NCBI GenBank assembly: GCA_027047745.1
Contig: JALTUB010000160.1
Location: forward strand, 1 to 17,711
Reading direction: 5' to 3'
DNA: 17,711 nt
Source of the DNA: Sulfurimonas sp.
Lineage (GTDB): Bacteria > Campylobacterota > Campylobacteria > Campylobacterales > Sulfurimonadaceae
Part shown: one piece after another, positions 1-6,644 of the stretch
Layout of the letters: each line of letters begins with the position of its first letter
How positions within the stretch are numbered: position 1 is the first letter of the stretch
Made by a program: the position numbers and the translations under genes
Notes under the pieces: generated by a model
The model's input: only the letters and a program-made list of their open reading frames with translations
What the model was told of the DNA's origin: nothing
The model's database searches: none

Positions 1-131
1 TAAATGATTTTCCAGTAGCTTTGCGTTCTTATCAGCAGATTTTATCTCTTCCTATTTATGCTAGTATGGATGATAAAGATGTAAAAACAGTGATCGATAA
101 AATCAAAAAGATAGCAAAAACAAGAGTTTAA
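1..131 (+). CDS. C-terminal fragment of a DegT/DnrJ/EryC1/StrS-family aminotransferase (PseC-like)
   Basis: Only the last 42 codons are present, in the frame that starts at base 3 and ends at the TAA at 129-131. The tail contains FPVALRSYQQILSLPIY followed by a helix with DVKTVIDKIKKI. This matches the end of PLP-dependent sugar aminotransferases, where a leucine-serine-leucine-proline stretch precedes a final helix. In flagellated epsilonproteobacteria a common member is PseC, which makes pseudaminic acid precursors for flagellin glycosylation, but the fragment cannot separate PseC from other sugar aminotransferases. The stop lies 5 bases before lpxK, so the two are probably cotranscribed. 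The active-site lysine lies outside the window, so the substrate is unknown. Confidence 0.6.
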   Translation, partial: NDFPVALRSYQQILSLPIYASMDDKDVKTVIDKIKKIAKTRV

Positions 132-136
132 ATATT

Positions 137-1033
137 TTGAGAAAATCTCTTGTTTTTTGGGTTGAGGGATATTTTTACAACCCAAATCTTTTTCAAAAAC
201 TACTATCTTTAATTTTCCTTCCTCTTAGTTGGTTATATTGTTTGATAATGTGGTTGCGTTTTAAAAGTAAAGTAGCAGAAGATTTTGATATTAAGATAGT
301 GAGTGTTGGTAACTTAAGCGTTGGAGGAAGTGGTAAAACTCCTTTAGTGACAGCTCTTGCAATGAGATATAAAAATCCAGCTATAGTTCTTCGTGGATAT
401 GGAAGAGAATCAAGTGGACTATATGTTGTAAAAGATATAAATAAGATTCGTTGTGATGTTAAAATCAGTGGCGATGAAGCGATGATATATGCTCATAAAC
501 TAGCTCATGCTATTGTTATAGTGAGTGAAGATAGAAAAAAAGCCATATCAAAAGCTAAAGAGATGGGTGCTGAGATAGTGTTCTTAGATGATGCTTACTC
601 AAAACATGATATTAAGAAGCTTGATTTACTTATAGATGTTCAAAGTGTAAATAGTTCATGCCTACCATCTGGAGCATTTCGAGAGAGGTTGTGGAGTGGA
701 AAAAATGCCACTGTTTTAAAAGATGGTGTTGATTTTAAAAGAGTAGTTGAACTAAAAGATGCAAAAGAGAAAATGTCTCTTGTAACAGCCATAGCACGAC
801 CACAAAGGTTAGATGAGTTTTTGCCTGAAGTTGCTAGTAAAAACTACTTTGAAGACCATCATAGTTTTAGTAGAGATGAGCTTCAAGATGTTTTAAAAAG
901 AGACAATTCAGATTCGATTTTAGTTACATATAAAGACTTTGTGAAAGTTGAAGCCTTTGGACTTCCACTCTCTTTACTTGATTTACATGTAGAGGTGAAT
1001 GAAGAGGTTTTTAAGTTGATTGATAGCTACTAA
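137..1033 (+). CDS. lpxK: Tetraacyldisaccharide 4'-kinase LpxK (TTG start)
   Basis: LpxK phosphorylates the 4' position of the lipid A disaccharide at the inner face of the cytoplasmic membrane, using ATP. The 298-residue protein has a hydrophobic N-terminal segment (about 18-40) that fits membrane association. It has the P-loop VGGSGKTPL at 62-70, RGYGR at 86-90, GDE at 112-114, PSGAFRE at 177-183, EDHHSF at 239-244 and TYKDFVK at 264-270, all in the order expected for LpxK. The usual DDG-F/L motif reads DDAYSKH at 151-157, so a glycine is replaced by alanine. The start is TTG; the first ATG in frame is at residue 38, after the membrane segment, and would remove it. No strong Shine-Dalgarno is visible (AAGAG at 122-126 is possible). 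It follows an aminotransferase gene by 5 bases and overlaps the convergent proC by 4 bases at the stop codons. Confidence 0.93.
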   Translation: MRKSLVFWVEGYFYNPNLFQKLLSLIFLPLSWLYCLIMWLRFKSKVAEDFDIKIVSVGNLSVGGSGKTPLVTALAMRYKNPAIVLRGYGRESSGLYVVKDINKIRCDVKISGDEAMIYAHKLAHAIVIVSEDRKKAISKAKEMGAEIVFLDDAYSKHDIKKLDLLIDVQSVNSSCLPSGAFRERLWSGKNATVLKDGVDFKRVVELKDAKEKMSLVTAIARPQRLDEFLPEVASKNYFEDHHSFSRDELQDVLKRDNSDSILVTYKDFVKVEAFGLPLSLLDLHVEVNEEVFKLIDSY

Positions 1034-1050
1034 AGCTCAGTAGCTTTTTT
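1025..1050 (+). terminator. Intrinsic terminator of the lpxK transcript
   Basis: A perfect 7-bp stem (AGCTACT at 1025-1031 and AGTAGCT at 1039-1045) with a 7-base loop is followed directly by six T residues at 1045-1050. The stem contains the lpxK stop codon and the last codons of the convergent proC gene. On the minus strand no T-tract follows, so it should act on lpxK transcription only. Confidence 0.7.
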
Positions 1051-1788
1051 ATAAGCTTTCTCGATAGCATTTATACATGAACTTCTAACATTTCCATCTT
1101 CTAAAGCTCCGTATCCTGCGGCAGTTGTTCCTCCTGGACTCATGACACCGTCTTTTAGTAGAGCAGGGTGTATTTCTTGGATTAGTTCTCCAAAACCACT
1201 AAAAAGTCCACGCATGATAGCCATTGCATCATCTCGTTTAAGACCTTGTTTAACAGCACCATCAGCAAGTGATTCTGCGATAAGAGCAAGATATGCTGGA
1301 CCACTTCCTGCAAGAGCAGTTGCGATGTCTATCTCTTTTTCACTAGATAACCATCTTGTTCCTCCAATAGAGCCTAAGAGTTCTTCTGCCTCTTCTTTAA
1401 AAGAAACATCTCCAGTCAGAGTTGTCATAGACTTTTGCACACTTGCAGCTAGGTTTGGCATAGTTCTTACAACTGCATTTGTGTTTATGTTTGAGCGAAG
1501 TTTTTCTATAGTCGTTCCAGCTAGAACAGAGTAAAGAACCTTTGCTTTTCCTTTTAGTTTTTTACCTACCTCTTCTACATTGGCAGGTTTTACACAAAAG
1601 AGTAGCGTTTTATCTTCAATATAAAAATTATCTATAAGATATTTCCCAATATTAACTCCAAGTTTTTTCTCAAAGGCATCAAGTTTTTCTAAATCTCTTC
1701 CAACGACATCTATCTTATAGTTATCTTTAAGCCCTTGTGCAATACTAAATGCCATGTTTCCATTTCCAATAAAAGTAATCGTTTTCAA
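1030..1788 (-). CDS. proC: Pyrroline-5-carboxylate reductase ProC (TTG start)
   Basis: ProC catalyses the last step of proline synthesis, the NAD(P)H-dependent reduction of pyrroline-5-carboxylate in the cytoplasm. From the chosen start the protein has 252 residues. The Rossmann motif IGNGNMA is at 7-13, VRTMPN at 107-112, GSGPAY at 161-166, and the family signature around MSPGGTTAAGYGALEDG at 216-232, the proline-binding end. I place the start at the TTG at 1788-1786. It puts the Rossmann strand at the very N-terminus, and AAGGA (1801-1797) lies 8 bases upstream. An upstream in-frame ATG at 1854 would add 22 residues unlike the family and run through the promoter into proA. The gene is divergent from proA and convergent with lpxK, whose stop codon it overlaps. 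Confidence 0.93.
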   Translation of the reverse strand: MKTITFIGNGNMAFSIAQGLKDNYKIDVVGRDLEKLDAFEKKLGVNIGKYLIDNFYIEDKTLLFCVKPANVEEVGKKLKGKAKVLYSVLAGTTIEKLRSNINTNAVVRTMPNLAASVQKSMTTLTGDVSFKEEAEELLGSIGGTRWLSSEKEIDIATALAGSGPAYLALIAESLADGAVKQGLKRDDAMAIMRGLFSGFGELIQEIHPALLKDGVMSPGGTTAAGYGALEDGNVRSSCINAIEKAYKKATEL

Positions 1789-1814
1789 AAGAATATTCCT
1801 TAATTTAATTATGT

Positions 1815-1820
1815 TATTAT
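1815..1820 (+). promoter_or_regulatory. Candidate -10 element for proA
   Basis: TATTAT (5 of 6 bases of the consensus) lies 25 bases before the proA ATG and occupies nearly the same bases as the proC -10 on the opposite strand. The Shine-Dalgarno AGGGG at 1835-1839 follows. Confidence 0.4.
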
Positions 1821-1821
1821 A
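1816..1821 (-). promoter_or_regulatory. Candidate -10 element for proC
   Basis: The minus strand reads TATAAT, a perfect -10 hexamer, 27 bases upstream of the proC TTG. That predicts a leader of about 20 bases. No good -35 is seen, which is common for housekeeping promoters in epsilonproteobacteria. It overlaps the proA candidate on the other strand. Confidence 0.5.
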
Positions 1822-1845
1822 ACACAAGTAATACAGGGGATAATA

Positions 1846-3078
1846 ATGGAACAATTTTTAGAAGAAGCAAAATCAGCAAGTAGAGTTTTAAATGAACTAG
1901 ATGGGCATGAAAAAAACAGAATCTTAAAAGAGATGGCAGATTCACTGCGTTTACATACAAATGAACTTTTAAATGCTAATGAAATCGACATGAAAGATGG
2001 AGAGAAAAACAATCTTACTTCAGCACTAATGGATAGGCTTTTTTTAGATAAAGGTCGTGTTGAGAGTATGGCAGTTGCTCTTGAGGAGATAGCAGCACTT
2101 AAAGAGCCAGTTGGTCGCGTTCTTGATGGCTGGGTAACAGAAGATGGACTTAAAATAGAAAAGGTAAGTATCCCTATTGGTGTGATTGGGATTATCTATG
2201 AATCTCGTCCAAATGTTACAAGTGATACAGCAGCTTTGTGTTTTAAAAGTTCAAATGTTTGTGTGCTTAAAGGTGGAAAAGAGGCAGAAAACTCAAACAG
2301 GGCTATAGCTAAGGTTTTACAAGATGTTTTATCTAAAAATGATTTACCAACTGCACTTATTTCACTTATCCCAGACTCTTCAAGAGAGGGTGTAAACAAG
2401 CTTATCAAGATGGATAAATATGTGGACTTAATCATCCCTCGTGGTGGAGCAGGGCTTATAAAACATGTAAGTGAAAATGCAACAGTAAGCGTAGTAAAAC
2501 ATGATAAAGGACAATGCCATACTTACATAGACAAGGATGCAAAACTTGATAATGCCATAGCTATTGCTATAAATGCTAAGGTCCAAAGACCAGGTGTATG
2601 TAATGCTATGGAGACCCTTTTGGTAGATAAAGCTATAGCTTCTGATGCACTTCCAAAACTAAAAGTAGAGTTTGATAAGGCACATACAGAGTTAAAAGGG
2701 TGCTTAGAGACTCAGGCGATAATCCAAACTGAAAATGCCACAGATGAAGATTATGATACAGAATACTTAGCAAATATATTAAATATTAAAGTAGTCGATG
2801 GAGTAGATGGGGCGATAGAGCATATTGTGAGATTTACTTCTGGACACTCTGAGGCAATCATCACAGAAAACATATCAGCTGCAGAAAAGTTTTTAAATGC
2901 CATAGATGCAGCTGCTGTTTATGTAAATGCTTCAACTCGTTTTACAGATGGTGGTGCTTTTGGTTTTGGTGCAGAAGTTGGGATAAGCACAAACAAACTT
3001 CATGCTCGTGGACCAATGGGTATAGAAGGATTGACAACATACAAGTATAAAATCTATGGAAGTGGACAGATTAGATAG
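1846..3078 (+). CDS. proA: Gamma-glutamyl phosphate reductase ProA
   Basis: ProA reduces gamma-glutamyl phosphate to glutamate-5-semialdehyde with NADPH, the second step of proline synthesis; the product cyclises to the substrate of ProC. The protein has 410 residues, close to the 417 of E. coli ProA. It shows YESRPNVT at 118-125, the PRGG loop at 198-201, the catalytic cysteine C252 in the stretch VQRPGVCNAME, the family signature ending FTSGHSEAI (about 330-338) and the C-terminal GAFGFGAEVGIS. AGGGG lies 6 bases before the ATG, which fixes the start. It is divergent from proC, so two of the three pathway genes sit together; proB is not in the window. It ends 25 bases before the convergent HemF-family gene. 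Confidence 0.96.
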   Translation: MEQFLEEAKSASRVLNELDGHEKNRILKEMADSLRLHTNELLNANEIDMKDGEKNNLTSALMDRLFLDKGRVESMAVALEEIAALKEPVGRVLDGWVTEDGLKIEKVSIPIGVIGIIYESRPNVTSDTAALCFKSSNVCVLKGGKEAENSNRAIAKVLQDVLSKNDLPTALISLIPDSSREGVNKLIKMDKYVDLIIPRGGAGLIKHVSENATVSVVKHDKGQCHTYIDKDAKLDNAIAIAINAKVQRPGVCNAMETLLVDKAIASDALPKLKVEFDKAHTELKGCLETQAIIQTENATDEDYDTEYLANILNIKVVDGVDGAIEHIVRFTSGHSEAIITENISAAEKFLNAIDAAAVYVNASTRFTDGGAFGFGAEVGISTNKLHARGPMGIEGLTTYKYKIYGSGQIR

Positions 3079-3091
3079 ATATTGCCATCCT

Positions 3092-3119
3092 TAACCACAA
3101 GTCTTAAACTTTGTGGTTA
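3092..3119. other. Hairpin at the proA/hemF convergent junction
   Basis: A 9-bp inverted repeat (TAACCACAA at 3092-3100, TTGTGGTTA at 3111-3119) surrounds the hemF stop codon at 3104-3106, with a 10-base loop. Neither side is followed by a clear T-tract, so a terminator or transcript-end role is only possible. Confidence 0.35.
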
Positions 3120-4138
3120 TCTACAGTAGTTGGAACACTATTCCCACTCGCTTGCATACTTAGTGCTTGTGGATAAGCTTTATAATGATCTCTAACTACT
3201 TGGGCTAGTTTCATCTTTGTTAAAACATCTATAACTCCATTTTCTCCTATACAATCAGCTAGAGCATTTACCAGTTTATCTTGTGGCTCTGTAACATTTT
3301 TACTCCATGATTTTAGAAGTTCTTTATCAACAATCGTTGGTAAAGAACCCATGATGCCTACATCATTTTGATTGTGAATCATAAGTCCTGATGTTGTTCC
3401 TCTATCAAGAGTTAAAACTTGAAAAAGATAAAGAGTGTGATACTCTAACTGCTCTCTTATGTCCTCTTCTGATATTGAAGTTCTTGTTTTAAAAGCATTT
3501 GTGATAATATCTATGTAAGTGTCTATGATACCCTCTCCAAAAGAGTTGGCAAACTCATAATCTTTTTTCTTGTCATCTGTTTTATAATTTTCTAGGTAAA
3601 AGTGGGAGATACCACGAGTTCTATTTAGTGCAGGAATATTAAAGTATTTATCTCCTTGTGATGAGCCTTCAGGATAAGTTACACCAGCTAAATTTTGAAG
3701 TGCTTTATCAAAAATCTTTTTATCATCTTCATTGTTTATACTAGGGTTCAAATCAGCCATTATTCGCCAGTAAGATTTATCGCCTTTTAGCTCAGTTAAA
3801 CTGATGTGAATATGTATAGAGGGTACATGTGGATTTTTAGGATGAATTATAGTTGAAATCGCTGTAGCACTTTGCAAATTTCTATCTGGTTGTTCATTAT
3901 AGTGTACTTGAGAAACATTTACACTTGCTGTGTTAAACAGTGTCTCATCACGAGCCTCAAAACGACTTCCACCACCATGAAGTCCACCATCTCTTATCCA
4001 AGTAACTTCCTCAAAAGGTTTATCTTCACCAATTTCACTACTTAAAGCACTCAATTTATCTGCAAATCTTGTTTGTAAACTTCTTACTAATTTGTAAGCC
4101 TCAACTGCGTCTTTAGACTTTGCCATTTTCATGTCCAT
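3104..4138 (-). CDS. hemF: Divergent coproporphyrinogen III oxidase (HemF) family protein
   Basis: The 344-residue protein belongs to the oxygen-dependent coproporphyrinogen III oxidase family, which decarboxylates coproporphyrinogen III to protoporphyrinogen IX in haem synthesis. The matches are GGGSRF at 55-60, FNTASVNVSQVHY at 68-80, IHPKNPHVPSIHIHI at 98-112, ADLNP at 128-132, RG at 175-176 and LDRGTTSGL followed by GSLPTIV up to about 270. However, the family signature, as I remember it H-R-x-E-x-R-G-x-G-G-x-F-F-D-D, reads LNRTRGISHFYLEN here, so several near-invariant residues differ. About 70 residues follow the SLP motif, more than in E. coli HemF (299 residues in total). The start at 4138 has AGGTGGAAG just upstream; later ATGs exist at residues 3 and 5. 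It is single, divergent from radA. Family membership is clear; oxidase activity is uncertain. Confidence 0.75.
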   Translation of the reverse strand: MDMKMAKSKDAVEAYKLVRSLQTRFADKLSALSSEIGEDKPFEEVTWIRDGGLHGGGSRFEARDETLFNTASVNVSQVHYNEQPDRNLQSATAISTIIHPKNPHVPSIHIHISLTELKGDKSYWRIMADLNPSINNEDDKKIFDKALQNLAGVTYPEGSSQGDKYFNIPALNRTRGISHFYLENYKTDDKKKDYEFANSFGEGIIDTYIDIITNAFKTRTSISEEDIREQLEYHTLYLFQVLTLDRGTTSGLMIHNQNDVGIMGSLPTIVDKELLKSWSKNVTEPQDKLVNALADCIGENGVIDVLTKMKLAQVVRDHYKAYPQALSMQASGNSVPTTVDNHKV

Positions 4139-4164
4139 ATATCTTCCACCTAAAAATTATTTTT

Positions 4165-4170
4165 ATAATA
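4165..4170 (-). promoter_or_regulatory. Possible -10 element for the HemF-family gene
   Basis: The minus strand reads TATTAT 26 bases before the ATG at 4138, within the AT-rich 138-base intergenic region shared with radA. No matching -35 is seen, and several other AT hexamers lie nearby. Confidence 0.3.
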
Positions 4171-4217
4171 ATAGCATATTATCAATAATAAAAAATATAT
4201 GTCAATTTGCAATATAA

Positions 4218-4247
4218 TTGAGAATTTGAGCAAAAAAGTTATATAAT
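4218..4247 (+). promoter_or_regulatory. Candidate radA promoter (TTGAGA-18-TATAAT)
   Basis: TTGAGA at 4218-4223 and a perfect TATAAT at 4242-4247 are separated by 18 bases, ending 29 bases before the radA ATG. A second TATAAT at 4213-4218 lies just upstream and could be an alternative -10. AGGG at 4267-4270 is the probable Shine-Dalgarno. Confidence 0.55.
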
Positions 4248-4276
4248 CTTTAAAATTTATCATCATAGGGCTAAAA

Positions 4277-5623
4277 ATGGCTAAGAAAAAGGTATTGTTT
4301 GAGTGTCAGCATTGTGGACTTACAACTCCTAAATGGATGGGAAAGTGTACAAACTGTGGGGCTTGGGATTCATTTGTAGAACTTAGTGAACATCAACAAG
4401 AAGTAGTAAAGCAAACAAAAACAAACTCTGCAACATCTGCTAAGGCTGTGAGCATAAATGATGTTGTTGAAGAAGAAATATTTAGGTTTAGTTCTCTTAA
4501 TAGCGAACTAGATACTGTTTTAGGTGGTGGAATAGTTCCAGGCTCTTTAACTTTGATAGGTGGAAGCCCTGGTGTAGGAAAATCAACACTACTTTTAAAA
4601 GTGGGTGCAAATATCGCTTCTACAAAAAAAGATGTTTTGTATGTAACTGGTGAAGAATCAACATCACAGATAAAACTCCGTGCAAATCGTCTAAATGCCA
4701 ACAATGACGCACTATATTTACTTAGTGAAATTCGCTTAGAACAGATATTGCTTGAACTAGAACATAGAAGATATGATTTTCTTATCATAGATTCAATTCA
4801 AACTATTTATTCTGAAAATATCTCTTCAGCACCTGGTTCTGTGACACAAGTAAGACAAATTACTTTTGAACTCATGAGAATAGCAAAAGAGAGAGATATA
4901 GCAATATTTATCATTGGGCATATTACAAAAGAGGGCTCTATTGCTGGACCTCGTGTTCTGGAGCATATGGTTGATACTGTATTGTATTTTGAAGGAGATA
5001 GTTCTCAAGAACTTCGCATTCTTAGAGGATTTAAAAATCGTTTTGGACCTACAAGCGAGATAGGAGTTTTTGAGATGAGAGGAGAGGGCTTAGTATCTGC
5101 TACAGATATATCATCTAGGTTTTTTAACCGTGATTCACAACAAGCTGGTTCTGCATTGACTGTTATTATGGAAGGTTCAAGACCAATTATTTTAGAAGTT
5201 CAAGCACTTGTATCAGAATCCCACACTCCAAACTCAAAAAGACAAGCGACAGGTTTTGATAATAACCGATTAAATATGCTCTTAGCACTTTTAGAGAGAA
5301 AACTTGAAATCCCACTATCTGGATATGATGTATTTATAAATATAACAGGTGGTATAAAGATAACAGAAACTGCGGCAGACTTAGCAGTTTTAGCAGCCAT
5401 AATAAGTAGTTTTCGTGATAGAGCTATCTCAAAAGAGACAGTTTTTATCGGTGAAGTATCTCTTGTTGGGGATGTGAGAGAAGTATATGCACTCGATAGC
5501 AGACTAAAAGAGGCAAAGTTGCAAAACATATCTAAGGTGCTTTTGGCAAAAAAACCTTTGGAAAAAACAACTTTAAAGACATTTGTGGTTGATGAAGTTA
5601 CAAAACTTTTAGAATGGTATTAA
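4277..5623 (+). CDS. radA: DNA repair protein RadA (Sms)
   Basis: RadA is a RecA-like, DnaB-type ATPase that processes branched recombination intermediates by promoting branch migration. The 448-residue protein has the full layout. There is a four-cysteine zinc finger at the N-terminus (C10, C13, C24, C27) and a RecA-type core with Walker A GGSPGVGKST at 95-104. The RadA-specific KNRFG motif follows at 253-257. A C-terminal Lon-protease-like domain runs from about 285 to the end. The length equals the family norm. AGGG precedes the ATG by 6 bases. It leads a five-gene same-strand run (an unknown 86-residue protein, carbonic anhydrase, fliL, acpS), but a 71-base gap with its own possible promoter separates it from them. 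Confidence 0.97.
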   Translation: MAKKKVLFECQHCGLTTPKWMGKCTNCGAWDSFVELSEHQQEVVKQTKTNSATSAKAVSINDVVEEEIFRFSSLNSELDTVLGGGIVPGSLTLIGGSPGVGKSTLLLKVGANIASTKKDVLYVTGEESTSQIKLRANRLNANNDALYLLSEIRLEQILLELEHRRYDFLIIDSIQTIYSENISSAPGSVTQVRQITFELMRIAKERDIAIFIIGHITKEGSIAGPRVLEHMVDTVLYFEGDSSQELRILRGFKNRFGPTSEIGVFEMRGEGLVSATDISSRFFNRDSQQAGSALTVIMEGSRPIILEVQALVSESHTPNSKRQATGFDNNRLNMLLALLERKLEIPLSGYDVFINITGGIKITETAADLAVLAAIISSFRDRAISKETVFIGEVSLVGDVREVYALDSRLKEAKLQNISKVLLAKKPLEKTTLKTFVVDEVTKLLEWY

Positions 5624-5652
5624 ATTTAGGCAATAATACAAAGTAGTTTAAT

Positions 5653-5658
5653 TATAAA
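5653..5658 (+). promoter_or_regulatory. Possible -10 element upstream of the 86-residue protein gene
   Basis: TATAAA at 5653-5658 lies 36 bases before the ATG at 5695, inside the 71-base gap after radA. An 8-bp inverted repeat (TAATACAA at 5634-5641, TTGTATTA at 5671-5678) brackets it. There is no recognisable -35. Confidence 0.3.
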
Positions 5659-5694
5659 AGTAGTAGAATATTGTATTAAATATGAAGGACTTAA

Positions 5695-5955
5695 ATGTTA
5701 GACGCAGAATTTAGAAGTGAAGAGAGATTTTCAAAGTTATCAATAGCTTATGAGAGTGATGAAGAAAAAAAAAGAGTAATATCTGGGGTTGAGTCTATTA
5801 TTGCTAAACACGATATGAAACCTGAGACATATACAACTACTGTTTCTAATGGTAAGGAAGTTCTAGTTATAGAGTATCCAGATGATGTTGCTCGTGAATC
5901 TGGTGCAATATTTGAAGATATGATTAAACTTTTAGAGATTAAAAAATTTATATAG
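5695..5955 (+). CDS. Conserved-looking small acidic protein of unknown function
   Basis: I do not recognise this 86-residue protein. It is rich in charged residues, has no signal peptide or membrane segment, and looks like a small alpha/beta cytoplasmic fold. A helix (about 22-38, with EEKKRVISGVESIIAKH) is followed by two strands (YTTTVSNGKEVLVIEYP at 46-62) and a C-terminal helix (about 65-83). Coding is supported by AAGGA at 5685-5689, five bases before the ATG, by codon use like the neighbours, and by tight packing: the next gene starts 12 bases after its stop. It precedes a beta-carbonic anhydrase, so the two may be cotranscribed, but nothing in the sequence points to a shared function. 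Confidence 0.8.
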   Translation: MLDAEFRSEERFSKLSIAYESDEEKKRVISGVESIIAKHDMKPETYTTTVSNGKEVLVIEYPDDVARESGAIFEDMIKLLEIKKFI

Positions 5956-5967
5956 GTTGAAATAACA

Positions 5968-6618
5968 ATGAACTTACAAGATTATGCTCATGGAAACAAG
6001 CTTTTTAAATCATACTTTAAAAAAAATCAAGAAGCACTTTTACATCTTGTAAAAACAGGACAGACACCAAAAGCACTTTTTATAGGTTGTTCGGATTCTA
6101 GGGTTATTCCAGATATGATAGTCCAATCAAATCCTGGTGATTTGTTTGTTATAAGAAATGTTGGAAATTTCGTTCCACCATATAGCCCTGATGATGATTT
6201 TCACTCTACTGCTACAGGGATAGAATACGCTGTAAGCGTTTTAAATGTAGAGGAGATAATAATTTGTGGGCATACTCATTGTGGTGCTTGTGAACATTTA
6301 TATAAAACAGTAGAAGATGAGTCTCTTGTTCATACAAAAAAATGGCTTCAACTTGGAGAAAGTGCAAAAAAAACAGCTATTTTGAGTTTAGGAAATGATG
6401 CCCCAAAAGAGGATCTGTTGCGTTTAACAGAAAAATTATCTGTCATGAATCAAATTGAAAACATACTAACATATCCTCAAGTTAAGAAACGATTTGAAGA
6501 TGGTGATTTAAGCATACATGGTTGGTATTACGATATTGAAACTGGTAGTATTGATTATTATAATGGTGAGACATACGAGTTCGCACCACTAAAAAATTTA
6601 GTGGTTAAGGGTAATTAG
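5968..6618 (+). CDS. can: Beta-class carbonic anhydrase
   Basis: The enzyme interconverts CO2 and bicarbonate and so supplies bicarbonate to carboxylases or balances pH. The 216-residue protein has the beta-class zinc ligands C41, H102 and C105. The catalytic dyad D43/R45 lies in the motif GCSDSRV (40-46), and HTHCGAC is at 102-108. RNVGN at 63-67 and the stretch TGIEYAV at 83-89 are also typical. Length and motifs match bacterial enzymes such as E. coli Can (about 220 residues). No signal peptide is seen, so it should be cytoplasmic. The start is preceded by a weak AGG at 5954-5956 that overlaps the upstream stop codon, suggesting translational coupling. In an autotrophic epsilonproteobacterium it could feed the reverse TCA cycle, but that is inference. 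Confidence 0.94.
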   Translation: MNLQDYAHGNKLFKSYFKKNQEALLHLVKTGQTPKALFIGCSDSRVIPDMIVQSNPGDLFVIRNVGNFVPPYSPDDDFHSTATGIEYAVSVLNVEEIIICGHTHCGACEHLYKTVEDESLVHTKKWLQLGESAKKTAILSLGNDAPKEDLLRLTEKLSVMNQIENILTYPQVKKRFEDGDLSIHGWYYDIETGSIDYYNGETYEFAPLKNLVVKGN

Positions 6619-6644
6619 TTTATAAATATTTTTAAGGAAGAATA

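Noticed and set aside
1142..1534. A 130-codon open frame on the plus strand opposite proC
   Set aside because: It is antisense to clear proC codons, is rich in Ser/Ala/Pro as expected from a reversed frame, and lacks a Shine-Dalgarno.
1789..1854. An upstream ATG that would lengthen proC by 22 residues
   Set aside because: The added residues do not belong to the family, cover the promoter region and overlap proA; the TTG with AAGGA eight bases upstream is better.
4393..4788. A 131-codon open frame on the minus strand inside radA
   Set aside because: It lies wholly within radA, whose motifs are certain, and its protein is serine-rich with no domain features.
5634..5678. An 8-bp inverted repeat (TAATACAA/TTGTATTA) after radA as a terminator
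   Set aside because: The loop is 29 bases, the arms are AT-rich and no T-tract follows, so a terminator is unlikely.
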